Shown: positions 35,264 to 45,690 of the stretch, in pieces | How positions within the stretch are numbered: position 1 is the stretch's first letter | How the letters are laid out: each line of letters opens with the position of its first letter | Origin: Apium graveolens | Lineage: Eukaryota; Streptophyta; Magnoliopsida; Apiales; Apiaceae | Direction: 5' to 3' | DNA: 64,000 bases | Assembly (NCBI RefSeq): GCF_009905375.1 | Contig: NC_133647.1 | Span: 868,001 to 932,000, forward strand | Translations under genes and position numbers: made by a program | Notes under the pieces: model-generated | The model's database searches: none | Seen by the model: only the letters and a program-made list of their open reading frames with translations | Told to the model about the DNA's origin: nothing

Positions 35264-35339
35264 TTTAGATATGCGAGTCAGATAGAAACACATGGGTAGA
35301 CTTTAGATATGCGAGTCAGATAGAAACGCATGGGTAGAC
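35264..35339 (+). repeat. 38-bp tandem duplication private to LTR2
   Basis: Two units, 35264-35301 and 35302-35339, differ at one base. LTR1 has a single unit. Confidence 0.85.
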
Positions 35340-36534
35340 TGATAGGGTTACATGGTATCAATTCAAGATACGCGTATGTAGTAAAGTAACTAAATGACTA
35401 TCTTTCAATGATTGGTTCAGTGTCAGCAAGGCAGATCAAGCTAGAGACCGAAGGCGGTGAGTTGAACCAGGTTAAGTACGCGCAAGGCAAGTTTTTCCCC
35501 TATTCTAAATTCAGAATAGTGAATTATACCCCATTTTACATATCAGTTACACTTTGATAATTCTTGTTCATATACACTGATATACAATTATTGAATCTTG
35601 TTTATATTTCATTTTGATTCTTGATTTCCCCCAAGTTATTGAATCCTCTATTCATATTCCAATACTTTTATCCCTGTTACATATATTATGATATATCCTG
35701 ATATTGGGATACATCAAAAGCATTCCGATTGTTCCGGATGCTAAGCTTTGGACTGGATGGTTATGATACGGACTGGGCATTTCCTAGACCTTTAATTAAT
35801 AGGCCATAGTTGCCTGAGTACTCCTTATGTTGGTTGGGTCTATGCAGTTGGGTATAGATCCGCACTGTATCCCGACTGATCAGCGGGTTATAGTGCATAT
35901 GTTGGTTCTTGTTTCCAGTCTTGTTCATTTGGCACTCGCCAGTGTTGGCAAATTATTATCCTGTATAGATACAGATGGTTGTTCAAACCAACAACTTATT
36001 GGTTTACTTATTCTTCTCTCTTAATACTATATATATATTGTTGTAGGCTTGTTGAGCAATTTTGGCTCATTCTCTTTTATTGTGATTCCTATTGTTTTAC
36101 AGTTAAGATAGAGAATGAAACCCATCAGAACCCGCATAGTCAAGAAGCGAGTCAAGCAGCGGGACCCTCTTATACCAAGAGTGTTTATCCCTATTCCAGA
36201 AGAGAGTTTTGAGCTACCAGATCAGGTGTAACAGGATAAGTAGTAACGTTGGGTTGAATAAAACTTTTGTGTATTTTGAATAAAAGTTGTGTGGTGAGAA
36301 TGTAGATAGAATAAAGTTTTGTAACAAAGAGAGTTCTTAAGACAGATTGTTTTAAACTGGTTTGTAATAAAGTTAGTGTGTCGTTCTTGTTTTCAAATCT
36401 TAACCTTAAAAGATCCTGAGTAGTAGTAGTTAGGGGTAATTATTTTATTTATATTCCGCTTGTGCAAGATTAATGAGTAGTTATTATCAGTAATGCCCCA
36501 AATCTATACCCCGGATTTGGAGGGTGTTACAAGT

Positions 36535-36546
36535 TGGCATCAGAGC
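36535..36546 (+). promoter_or_regulatory. Gypsy-E primer-binding site, copy 2
   Basis: TGGCATCAGAGC, identical to copy 1. Confidence 0.8.
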
Positions 36547-36713
36547 GTTAGGTTTTGACCCTTGAAAACAAGAACATTAGGGTTAAGATAAGATAGGAAG
36601 ATTATATAGGATATAATTAAGAGTGTTAGATTTGTCTATTTATGTGATTAGAAGTTATGAGATCTAGGATTGTGATTTGATTGTTCTTGTGTTATTATTA
36701 TTATGCATGTTAG

Positions 36714-37505
36714 ATGGCTTCTTCGTCATCATCTACGGAGCGGACTGAGTCAGATCCAGTAGTAGCACCAGTACTAGCCCCAGTATCAGTGCAGATTTTT
36801 CCTCCATTGCCACCACCTCCACCATTGCCACCTGGACCAGCACCAGAGGTACTAGATTTTGATGATTATTTTCCATATTTTGAGCCAGAGATACCAGATT
36901 TTCCACCACTAGAGTTCCTGATGTTCGATATTCCTGACATGATTGATCTTCCGTAGTGGGAGGATCTAGAGCCCCAGATTCCTATGCCACCAGTCGAGAT
37001 TCCAGAGATTCCACCGATGGAGCCTGAGGCAGAGCCACCAGTGTATGCACCTATGAAGCAGCCTGTCTTATTTCCTGCCCCTTTAGCTATCTATGCCCCT
37101 GTTCCCGGGGTATTTCAGTTTCCACAGCCGAAATTCATGGACGAGGTAGTAGTAGATGGGCCATTACCTTCTCGAGGTTCCTGCACGGATCTTTGTGAGC
37201 ATCATACAGTTACATATCAGCGTTTCCAGGCAGAGAGAGAGGAGAGGATTTGATGGCAAAACCAGTGTAGAGAGATCCTTGGATTGTTTGAGACCCAGGA
37301 GGACGGTCCAGTCCGAGCACTACGACCAGACTACATATTGAGAGAGAGGTTATATCAGATTCACAGAGTTAGTTCTCAGCAGCTTACTGATCTGAGGCAG
37401 TAGGATATTAGTGCAGAGGTAGCATACCGTAGGGCGATGGGACTTACTGAGGCAGTGTTAGAGGTATTGCAGGAGGAGCTGAGCCATGTGCCATCAGGAT
37501 TCTGA
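36714..37505 (+). pseudogene. Gypsy-E ORF0 copy 2 (263 codons, three nonsense codons)
   Basis: From ATG 36714 the frame runs without frameshift to TGA 37503-37505. It is interrupted only by TAG 36954-36956, TGA 37251-37253 and TAG 37401-37403. At these places copy 1 has CAG, CGA and CAG, so each is a C-to-T change. The predicted protein is Ser-rich at the N-terminus, then proline/acidic-rich to about residue 145, then a charged, helix-prone C-terminal half. That a 263-codon frame can be recovered in one phase supports a real gene in the active ancestor. Confidence 0.65.
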
Positions 37506-38029
37506 GACTAGCAGACAGTGGAGTGTTGTATCTTGTATATATCTGTAGATAGAGGCAGCATAGTATTGTATGACTAGTTTTTATGCGTGTAGTCACTAGT
37601 TTTGACTGATAGTAATAGCAGGACGACTGACGACTGATATATTATAGATTTTTGTATTAAGCATTAACACCTGCAGCTGGTGTTCTACCCATATATATAT
37701 AAGATGAACTTTTCACATTTTCTTTATTTTCTTTTTCAGCCACTTAAGCATTATATTTATTTCACTGTTTTACCGTTGCATATTTAAAAATGTTGTTTTA
37801 TTTACGATCATATTGTACCCTTTATGTTTTCAAAATTTTTAATTATTTTAAAATGATTTAGTTAAGTATCACATTGTTTTTACTCACTTATATAGAAATT
37901 TGATAAATTGTTTTCTTCCCCATATCAATTATTTTAACGCTGTTTTAATATTACAAAGATTATTTTTATTTCATAACACCTGTTTAATAAATTGTTATTA
38001 AAAGAACCCATTGTTTTATTATCAGAAAT
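37506..38029 (+). other. Non-coding spacer between ORF0 and gag, copy 2
   Basis: Near-identical to 27659-28187. No ORF supported. Confidence 0.6.
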
Positions 38030-38760
38030 ATGGCACCTAATGGAAATACCGAGGGTCAGAACGATAATAATCAAATGGATCAGATGTTTCATCTCATGCA
38101 GCAGCAGATGCTGATGATGCAACAACTGATGCAGTAACAACAACAACAATTTCAACAACAAATGCTACAGCAAGCCGCTCATCCAGAACATCAAGTACCA
38201 CCAGCAGCACCTGTAGTTACTTTCAAGCAATTCCAATCGGTAAAGCCTCCGGAATTTGCCGGTTCCGCAGATCCTACAAAGGCGAGAGCATGGCTGAAGG
38301 AGATGGAAAAGGCTTTTACGTTGGTTAAAATTGAGGAAGAACAGAAGACGGATTTCGCTAGCTACTTTCTGAAAGGCGAAGCTAATTACTGGTGGGAATC
38401 GAAGAAAGCTTTGGAAGGAGAAGATGTAGTGATCTGGGATAGATTCACTGAACTTTTCCTGGAGAAGTATTTTCCTCGCTTCATGAAGAATCAGATGGAG
38501 ATCAAGTTCTTGGAACTGAAGCAAGACAATTTATCGGTCGCGGATTATGAAGTCAAGTTTACAGAATTAGCAAGGTTTGTACCTGAGCATGTCGATACCG
38601 ATGAAAAGCGAGCTAAGAGGTTTCAGCAGGGATTGAAGCCATGGATTCGTAGCAGTGTAGCAATGTTTTAGTTGACGACCTATACAGCTATTGTTCAGAA
38701 GGCCATGATCATTGAAGGTGAGAGTGAAGCAGCTTAGAAAGAGAAGGAACCAGGAAATTC
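38030..38760 (+). pseudogene. Gypsy-E gag, copy 2, truncated
   Basis: ATG 38030 starts the same gag as 28188 but lacks the short basic KRKARR-type segment after MAPK. The gag core is present. TAA 38135-38137 (CAA in copy 1), a TAG near 38669 and TAG 38735-38737 (CAG in copy 1) break it. Homology ends at about 38760 with no zinc knuckles; the next bases belong to LTR-D. A deletion therefore removed the rest of internal region 2 and any third LTR. Confidence 0.85.
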
Positions 38761-38969
38761 TAAGGGAATACGCAACTACTGCTTATCTCTAGCATATGTA
38801 TTATGCAGTTTATAAGTATTGAATTGATAAAAGAATATCAAGATTACGAAACAGGCATGCATATAAATATCATATCGCATGCTCCAATATATTGCAAGAC
38901 TTTGCTAATAATAATCATGCACTTATCGCAAGATAATGCATATACATATATACATCACAACAACAGTAT
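38761..38969. repeat. LTR-D 209-bp direct repeat, copy 1
   Basis: It begins TAAGGGAATACGCAACTACT and is nearly identical to 39906-40114. The Gypsy-E truncation point lies exactly at its left edge, suggesting the repeat took part in the deletion. Confidence 0.85.
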
Positions 38970-39662
38970 CTTGCTGATCAGGCAAATATACCAATAAGTA
39001 ACCTTTTCTACTAGTAGATGGACGAATTTCCCACTGGTCATCACCCTGGCCACAATAGGACCTTATGCTGGACTGCCACTCAGCCACTTACGCATTTGAT
39101 GGACTCCCACTGAGCCATTTACACTTTCATGGACGCCCACTGAGCTCATGTTGCTTATGCCGACTCAAATAGATGGACTTACTTCCCGAATGTTGGGCAA
39201 GTAATCAAGATGTTTTCTCAAAACAGCAACCTTGTTGCGAATAAAAAATACACCACAGAGTCGGATCCCTCAGGTTTTGAGCGAGTATTTAAATCCCCTT
39301 CGAAAGGAAGATCTTAAATAAAAAAATGAGTTTTGGGATCCGCTCTAACTTTTAAAAATCATTTTGAAGACTCGAAAACATTTTAAAGAATGTTTGGAGT
39401 AATGCTGACTTAATAAAATAAATCACTCCCGATATGTTGGAGAAAATATCTGAATATTATTATTTAAATAATATTCCCATAAGGATAATCTTTATAAAAA
39501 TAATTGAGGTAGAAGTTTCAAAAACTTATACTTGAAATTAATAAAAAATGACCAAAGATATACTTATACGAAAGTACGATCTTTATTTGAATAATCGAAA
39601 ATAAGTTTGATTATCAAAACATTATTCTTTAATAAAATAAAGAATATTATTTAGTAAATAAG

Positions 39663-39774
39663 CGGAGTCATAAGTCCTCGAATGAATATTCAAAATAATA
39701 TTCATTAAATAAAATAAACGGAGTCATAAGTCCTCGAATGAATATTCAACTAATATTCATTAATTAAAATAAAG
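39663..39774. repeat. 56-bp tandem duplication in LTR-D
   Basis: The two units (39663-39718 and 39719-39774) start CGGAGTCATAAGTCCTCG and differ at a few bases. Confidence 0.8.
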
Positions 39775-39808
39775 TTATCGAATAAACCTTATTCGATTAA
39801 TAGTTTTA

Positions 39809-39811
<3 letters not shown>

Positions 39812-39846
<35 letters not shown>
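39812..39846. repeat. (AT)n microsatellite
   Basis: An uninterrupted AT dinucleotide run of about 35 bp. Confidence 0.9.
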
Positions 39847-39851
<5 letters not shown>

Positions 39852-39905
39852 CTCGGGAACATCGACTCCCGGTTTAGAAAATGTTTACCTTTGGGTCCCC
39901 TATAC

Positions 39906-40114
39906 TAAGGGTATACGCAACTACTGCTTATCTCTAGCATAGGTATTATGCATTTTATAAGCATTGAATTGATAAAAGAATATCAAGATTACGAAACAGG
40001 CATGCATATAAATATCATATCGCATGCTCCAATATATCGCAAGACTTTGATAATAATAATCATGCACTTATCGCAAGATAATGCATATACATATATACAT
40101 CACAACAACAGTAT
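39906..40114. repeat. LTR-D 209-bp direct repeat, copy 2
   Basis: The partner of 38761-38969, about 1.1 kb away. The rest of LTR-D (40115-41936) is AT-rich and non-coding. Confidence 0.85.
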
Positions 40115-41936
40115 AACGAGTAGAAAACTTGCCTGAGTGTTCCCGGATAGACTTAAGCTTAGAGTGGGTCCGATAACCTATGAACAACAACATAAGTCAG
40201 AATTAAACCCCGGTCGCTTAAGAAACTAGACTTTAACCAATCAAACCCTAACGTTCGCTTATGGTCAATTCTACGCTCAACGAATCACATAAGTCGTTCG
40301 AGTACCCTTGGCTCCACCATTTTTAATAAATTGACCATTAAAAATTTTAAGGTGATTCTTTCGCGAATACCCTACCAACTGTCTAATCCACTTTACATAA
40401 ATGTTTCATACTCCAATTAGTCATTTAAGGGCCTTAACCAAGGTTTCAAAGTAAAGCGAGGGGTAATGGTTCGTTCGCGAAACGCCGTTACTTAAAACGG
40501 TCGTTTCTCCTAAACCGTACATCGGATTCCAGCGAACCACATATCAAAACGAAGCTCGTAACATGAACTATCTAAACATGGAAATGGTCAGAATATTACA
40601 GTGAGTTCACGGGTCCTGATGTTAAGAGAAAAATCAGTCTAAGGTAAATCGGACATTACGACGGCTATGTTTACGCGATTACCAAATTTATACCACTCCA
40701 AATCAATCCACAATCAACCCACAATCAATATCACAACCAAACTCCATCCATACTTCATTACAACAGTCCCAACATCTCAAAATTTCCAATTTATACTACT
40801 CTCAATCATGAACTAAAAGCTATACTTAAGTTCATTAACCAATAATCAAGATTTACTACTTCAAAAACATTACAAAACCAACCCAACTCTAAATATACAA
40901 TAATCATGCTTCTCATGAACTATACTACTCATAAAAAGCTCTTAAAATTCAATAATAAGGCTAGGCTAAGAGATTATACCTTCCTTGGAGGGTGGAAAGT
41001 TACTAGGGAGCCTCAAAGAACCTTGATCTATCCTTATATAACCTTGATCTTGCAAATGAAATCAAGGAACACAAAGTTATAATTTGGAAACACTATTCAC
41101 CCTAATCTTTGGTAAATTAATTAGCTATGAATCCATTTGAATCAAGAGCTTAAAATCATACCAAAGCTAAGTTATGAAATGTAGAATCCATAAAACAAAC
41201 CATGGAATTTATGCTTGAGTGGAGCTTGGACTTTGGATTTTTCTTCCTTGCTTTTTCCTTGAAAGCCGAGAGCTTCTTGAAGAAAAAGAAAGTCAACTTG
41301 TTTTGTGTGTTATGATTTTTGCTTGGTGTATTTGTGTGGTGTTTTGTTAGCTTGGTTAATTTAGAATTTACCATGGTAAATAATGCTTGGCTATAAATCA
41401 ACCAACAAAACAATCTCACTTGTCATGCTTATGCCACCTTTCTTATGTCATCCATTTGCCACATGTCTTTATCTTGTGGTTTGATGATGTCACAATCCTT
41501 GGCTTCTTGTACAAGCTTGTCTCTTGGTCGCTTATTTATTTTATGGTTCGCTTAACTTTCGTTCTCATTTATCGTTTGAGGGATCATACCCGGGATCTTA
41601 TTACTTGGGTTCCTCTAAACCTTTCTCAATATTTTATATTCCTTTTATAATCCCCTCTTATAATCCTTGAATTAAAATCCTTTTAATCATGTTACCTTAT
41701 ACTCAATTCTTTCGATATCTGGTGGATTTTCGGGAAAAATCAAAGTGTTCGAATTTGGATTCTGACGATCTTTACATACACTTATTTACTTTATGGAATA
41801 CTAATACGATCTTAGAATTTCCATAACAGTACTCTTATATAGTGTGGTCTGATAATTTTCCTTAATCAGCATCATCAGCAAAAGTTACTATTCATAAGGG
41901 TTACAAAAAAAGTCTAAAATTTTTGGGATTATTACA

Positions 41937-42325
41937 ATAAGTGAGGCTTATCAGCACTTAGTACATTCACAAGATTTACCAACATTAGAACTTAACAGAT
42001 AAGAAGCACTATTCCAGTTTTTGACTTAGTAATAAGATACACAAAGTAAACCTAACCAAGCTCAATATCAGAATTTGCTTGTGTTAAAAGATTTCCACAT
42101 AAACAATTACTTCAAACATGGGATCTTTAGTATATTAGAGACTACTAGGTCATCATCTAGCACAGTTATCCTCATTGGATTGAATAGTCACAGAAACATT
42201 CATATCACTATCAGAGTTTAGAAATTCACATCAGACAACAATCAGCACTTAAGAAAATTTCAATTTAAGCACATATTACATAAAGATAGTAATATCTGTA
42301 AATACTGATCATAAAGTCTAATGTA
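41937..42325 (-). other. Copia-A spacer after pol (proximal part), starting with ATAAG duplication
   Basis: 41937-41941 is the second ATAAG of LTR-D. The rest is homologous to 58632-59030 of Copia-B. It is non-coding. Confidence 0.75.
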
Positions 42326-45300
42326 TCAGAACATAAAGTAAGCAGATTTAGAGAAAGAACCTGAAACCATTCCAAGTTCATTTACCAGTCTTGTAAAAGT
42401 AGCTTCACACAGTGGTTTTGTGAAGATATCTGCTAGTTGTTGATTTGTTGGAACAAAATGAAATTCCAATGTACCTTCCATCACATGTTCCCTTATGAAG
42501 TGGTACCTAATGCTGATGTGCTTTGTCATTGAGTGCTGAACTGGATTACCTGTCATAACAATAGCACTTTGATTATCACAGTAAATAGGTATTTTAGAAA
42601 ATTCTAACCCATAATCCTGTAACCGATTCTTCATCCAAAGAATCTGTGCACAACAGCTTCCTGCAGCAATATATTCTGCCTCTACAGTTGATGTAGAAAT
42701 TGACTTTTGTTTCTTGCTAAACCAAGAAACTAATCTGCCTCCAAGAAATTGGCAGCTTCCACTTGTGCTTTTCCTGTCAATTTTGCAACCTGCAAAATCT
42801 GCATCTGAGTAACCTATTAGCTTAAAGTCTGATTCCCTAGGATACCACAATCCTAGATCAGCTGTACCCTTAAGATACTTGAAAATTCTTTTCACAACTG
42901 TTAAGTGAGGTTCTCTTGGATCTGCTTGAAATCTTGCACAAAGACAGGTAGCATACATGATATCAGGTCTACTTGCAGTTAGATAGAGTAATGAGCCAAT
43001 CATACTCTGTAATTAGTAATATCTACTGATGTACCAGTATTCTTATCCAATTTTGTTGCAGTGGCCATGGGAGTGGATGCACTTGAACAGTCTTGCATTC
43101 CAAATTTCTTCAGCAAATTTCTGGTGTACTTGGATTGACAAATAAAAGTTCCTTCTTCATTCTGCTTGACTTGAAGGCCCAGAAAATAGTTAAGTTCTCC
43201 TATCATACTCATTTGATATCTTGACTGCATCAGCTTGGCAAACTTCTTACAAAGTCTGTCATTTGTAGAACCAAAAATGATATCATCAACATATATCTGT
43301 ACCAAAAGTAAGTCCTTTCCATGGTTGAGATAGAACAATGTTTTTTCAATAGTTCCTCTGTTAAATCCACTTTCCAGAAGAAACTGAGCTAAAGTCTCAT
43401 ACCATGCTCTTGGAGCTTGCTTAGGCCATAAAGTGCTTTATCAAGCCTGTAGACATGATTAGGAAATTTTGAGTCTACAAAACCTGGAGGTTGTTCAACA
43501 TATACCTCTTCCTCCAATTCTCCATTGAGAAAAGCACTTTTTACATCCATTTGAAAAACTGTAAACTGTCTGTGAGCAGCATAAGCCAAAAATATCCTTA
43601 TGGCTTCCAATCTAGCGACTGGTGCAAATGTTTCATCATAATCAATTCCCTCCTGTTGAGAATATCCTTTTGCAACCAGCCTTGCTTTATTCCTTATAAT
43701 TATGCCATCACTATCAGTTTTGTTTCTGAACACCCATTTTGTACCAACAACTGATCTGTTCCTTGGTCTTGGCACTAGGGTCCAGACTTTATTTCTTTCA
43801 AATTCATTCAACTCTTCCTGCATTGCTTGCACCCAATCAGCATCTTGAAGAGCTTCTTCCACTTTCTTTGGTTCAGTCTGAGATAGAAAATAATGATAGA
43901 GACATTCATTTGATGTAGTTGTTCTAGTTCTGACACCTGCATCAGGATTTCCAATAATTAAGTCAGGTGTATGTGCTTTTGTCCACTTCCTTGCAGATGG
44001 AAGGTGATCTCTAGAACTGGATGCTCCCCCATGATCCATGCTATCTCCATCAACATTTTCTGATGCTCCCCCTGAAATTATGCTTTCTGAGTTGGATCCT
44101 TCAGAATTTGAGTTTCCAGAATTATCAGAACTTGGCCCATCAGAACTTGATGAATCAGAACTTGAAGAGCCTGTTCCAGGTTCTGATGCTTCTTGAGATG
44201 TGGTTGGATCTTCAATATGCTCCCCCTACACAGGTGCATTTTCCTTTGGCGTAGTTACCACAGTTTCAATAACATCAGAGTTTAACCCATCAGAGTTTGC
44301 AGTAGCAGGATTTAGACTATCAGAATTTACAGAATCAGAATTTAAGACTTCATTCTCAAATCTCAGCTGATCATGATCATTGAAATCTTCAAGTCCAGTA
44401 ATCTTCTTATCATCAAAAGAGACATTGATAGATTCCATGACAACCCTTGTTCTTAAATTGTAGACTCTGAAGGCTTTTGTGGAAAGTGGATATCCAACAA
44501 AAATTCCTTCATCCACTTTTAGATCAAATTTAGATAGACTTGCATCCAAATACATGAAAGTACTTCAGATTTTGCTTCTTTCTCTTCACCATCCCATATG
44601 GTGTTTTTCCATGCTTGTTGATAAGTGTTGCATTCTGAGTAAAACAAGCAGTCTGCACAGCTTCAGCCCAAAAGTAGGTTGGTAACTTTGCTTCATCAAG
44701 CATAGTTCGTGCAGCTTCAATAAGAGTTCTATTCTTTCTTTCAACAACTCCATTTTGCTGTGGAGTTCCAGGAGCAGAGAATTCCTGCTTTATTCCTTGG
44801 TTTTTGCAGAACTCTTCCATGATCAAATTCTTGAACTCAGTGCCATTATCACTTCTTATGATCTTCACAGAATCTTTGACCAATTTATCCAGTTGCTTGA
44901 CATAATCAATCAAGATAGATGCAGTTTCACTTTTTGTGTGCAAGAAATACACCCATGTGTATCTGGTGAACTCATCCACTATGACCATAGCATATTTCTT
45001 CTTTGCAATAGACATGACATTCACTGGACCAAATAGATCAACATGTAGTAGGTGATAAGGCTCAAGAATTGAAGATTCAGTCTTGCTCTTGAAGGAAGAT
45101 TTTCTTTGTTTTGCCTTTTGACATGAATCACAAAGGCCATCAGGAGCAAATACTGATTTTGGCAGTCCTCTCACAAGATCTTTCTTGACTAGTTCATTTA
45201 TATTATTGAAATTTTAATGAGAGAGTTTCTTGTGCCAATTCCAGCTTTCTTCAATTGATGCTCTGCTTAACAGACAGATTGCAGAGCCATCAAAACTTGT

Positions 45301-45657
45301 TGAAATCTTGGCTTCATAAATGTTACCATGCCTGTATCCCTTCAGAACAACTTTGCCTGTAGATTTTCTTACAACTTCACAGTGTTCTTCAAAGAAATCC
45401 ACATGATAACCTCTGTCACAGATTTGACTAACACTCAGCAGATTGTGTTTAAGTCTTGAGACTAGAGCTACTTTTTCAATGATGACATTCCCAAGATTGA
45501 TATTACCATATCCCAGAGTTTTTCCCATATTGCCATCTCCATAAGAAACACCTGGGCCAGCTTTCTTCACAAAGTCTGATAGCATGGCCTTATTTCCAGT
45601 CATATGTCCTGAACATCCACTATCAAGAACTAGGATGTTCTTCATGTTGCCCTGCAA
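42326..45657 (-). pseudogene. Copia-A pol, degenerate
   Basis: Homologous throughout to the 1116-residue Copia-B Pol. Visible are LDSGC of protease (near 45625), WHKKLSH then a nonsense codon at about 45214, CDSCQ, integrase D-D-E (VDLFG, SDNGTEF, GVVERKN, all intact), RT YVDD near 43280, and a complete RNase H including YCDNQ and ADIFTK. Breaks are the stop at 45214, a frameshift near 44540, a CAG-to-TAG-type stop at about 44226 next to a GGGGGAG word, a frameshift in the RT near 43390, and one near 43000. The protein would cleave, integrate and reverse-transcribe; this copy is dead. Confidence 0.9.
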
Positions 45658-45690
45658 TCACAAAGACCACTAATGATTAGTTTTAAGGAC

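Larger units (their letters stand above)
32785..36531 (+). repeat. Gypsy-E LTR2 (3747 bp)
   Basis: It begins TGTAACGACCG and ends GGTGTTACA. It is uninterrupted and so shows what LTR1 looked like before Copia-C. It is 39 bp longer than LTR1, explained mostly by a 38-bp tandem duplication at 35264-35339. It is followed at once by a primer site and a second internal region, so it serves both as 3' LTR of copy 1 and 5' LTR of copy 2. Confidence 0.92.
10338..38760 (+). mobile_element. Gypsy-E: Tekay-like chromovirus, LTR - internal - LTR - truncated internal
   Basis: A plus-strand Ty3/gypsy element. LTR1 is 10338-26750 (split by Copia-C), internal region 1 is 26751-32784, LTR2 is 32785-36531 and internal region 2 is 36532 to about 38760. 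Internal 2 stops abruptly within gag and adjoins LTR-D sequence. Domain order in internal 1 is proline-rich ORF, gag, zinc knuckles, protease, RT, RNase H, integrase and chromodomain-like tail. That order, the integrase-RT flavour and the 3.7-kb LTRs fit the Tekay (Del) clade of chromoviruses. All ORFs carry stops. The left flank suggests TACAA (10333-10337) as duplication, but the right partner is missing because the right end was deleted. Confidence 0.85.
9558..41936 (-). mobile_element. LTR-D: gypsy-type solo LTR split by Gypsy-E
   Basis: The two LTR-like termini face each other: on the minus strand it begins TGTAATAATCCC at 41936 and ends GGGGGCGTTACA at 9558. Between them lie about 780 bp (9558-10337) and 3176 bp (38761-41936) of its own sequence, around 4 kb in total. 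I find no primer site, polypurine tract or coding domain of its own, and there is a clean ATAAG duplication. That is a solo LTR left by LTR-LTR recombination. Gypsy-E sits inside it. The ends resemble those of Gypsy-E but the body is a different family. Confidence 0.8.

Noticed and set aside
38803..40136. Two near-identical ORFs of about 62 codons as a duplicated gene
   Set aside because: They are simply the same frame in the 209-bp LTR-D direct repeat, rich in His/Ile from AT-rich DNA, with no supporting signals.
9558..41936. LTR-D as a full element with Gypsy-E as its own internal region
   Set aside because: LTR-D runs on the minus strand and its ends differ from the Gypsy-E LTRs; Gypsy-E has its own LTRs, primer site and polypurine tract on the plus strand.
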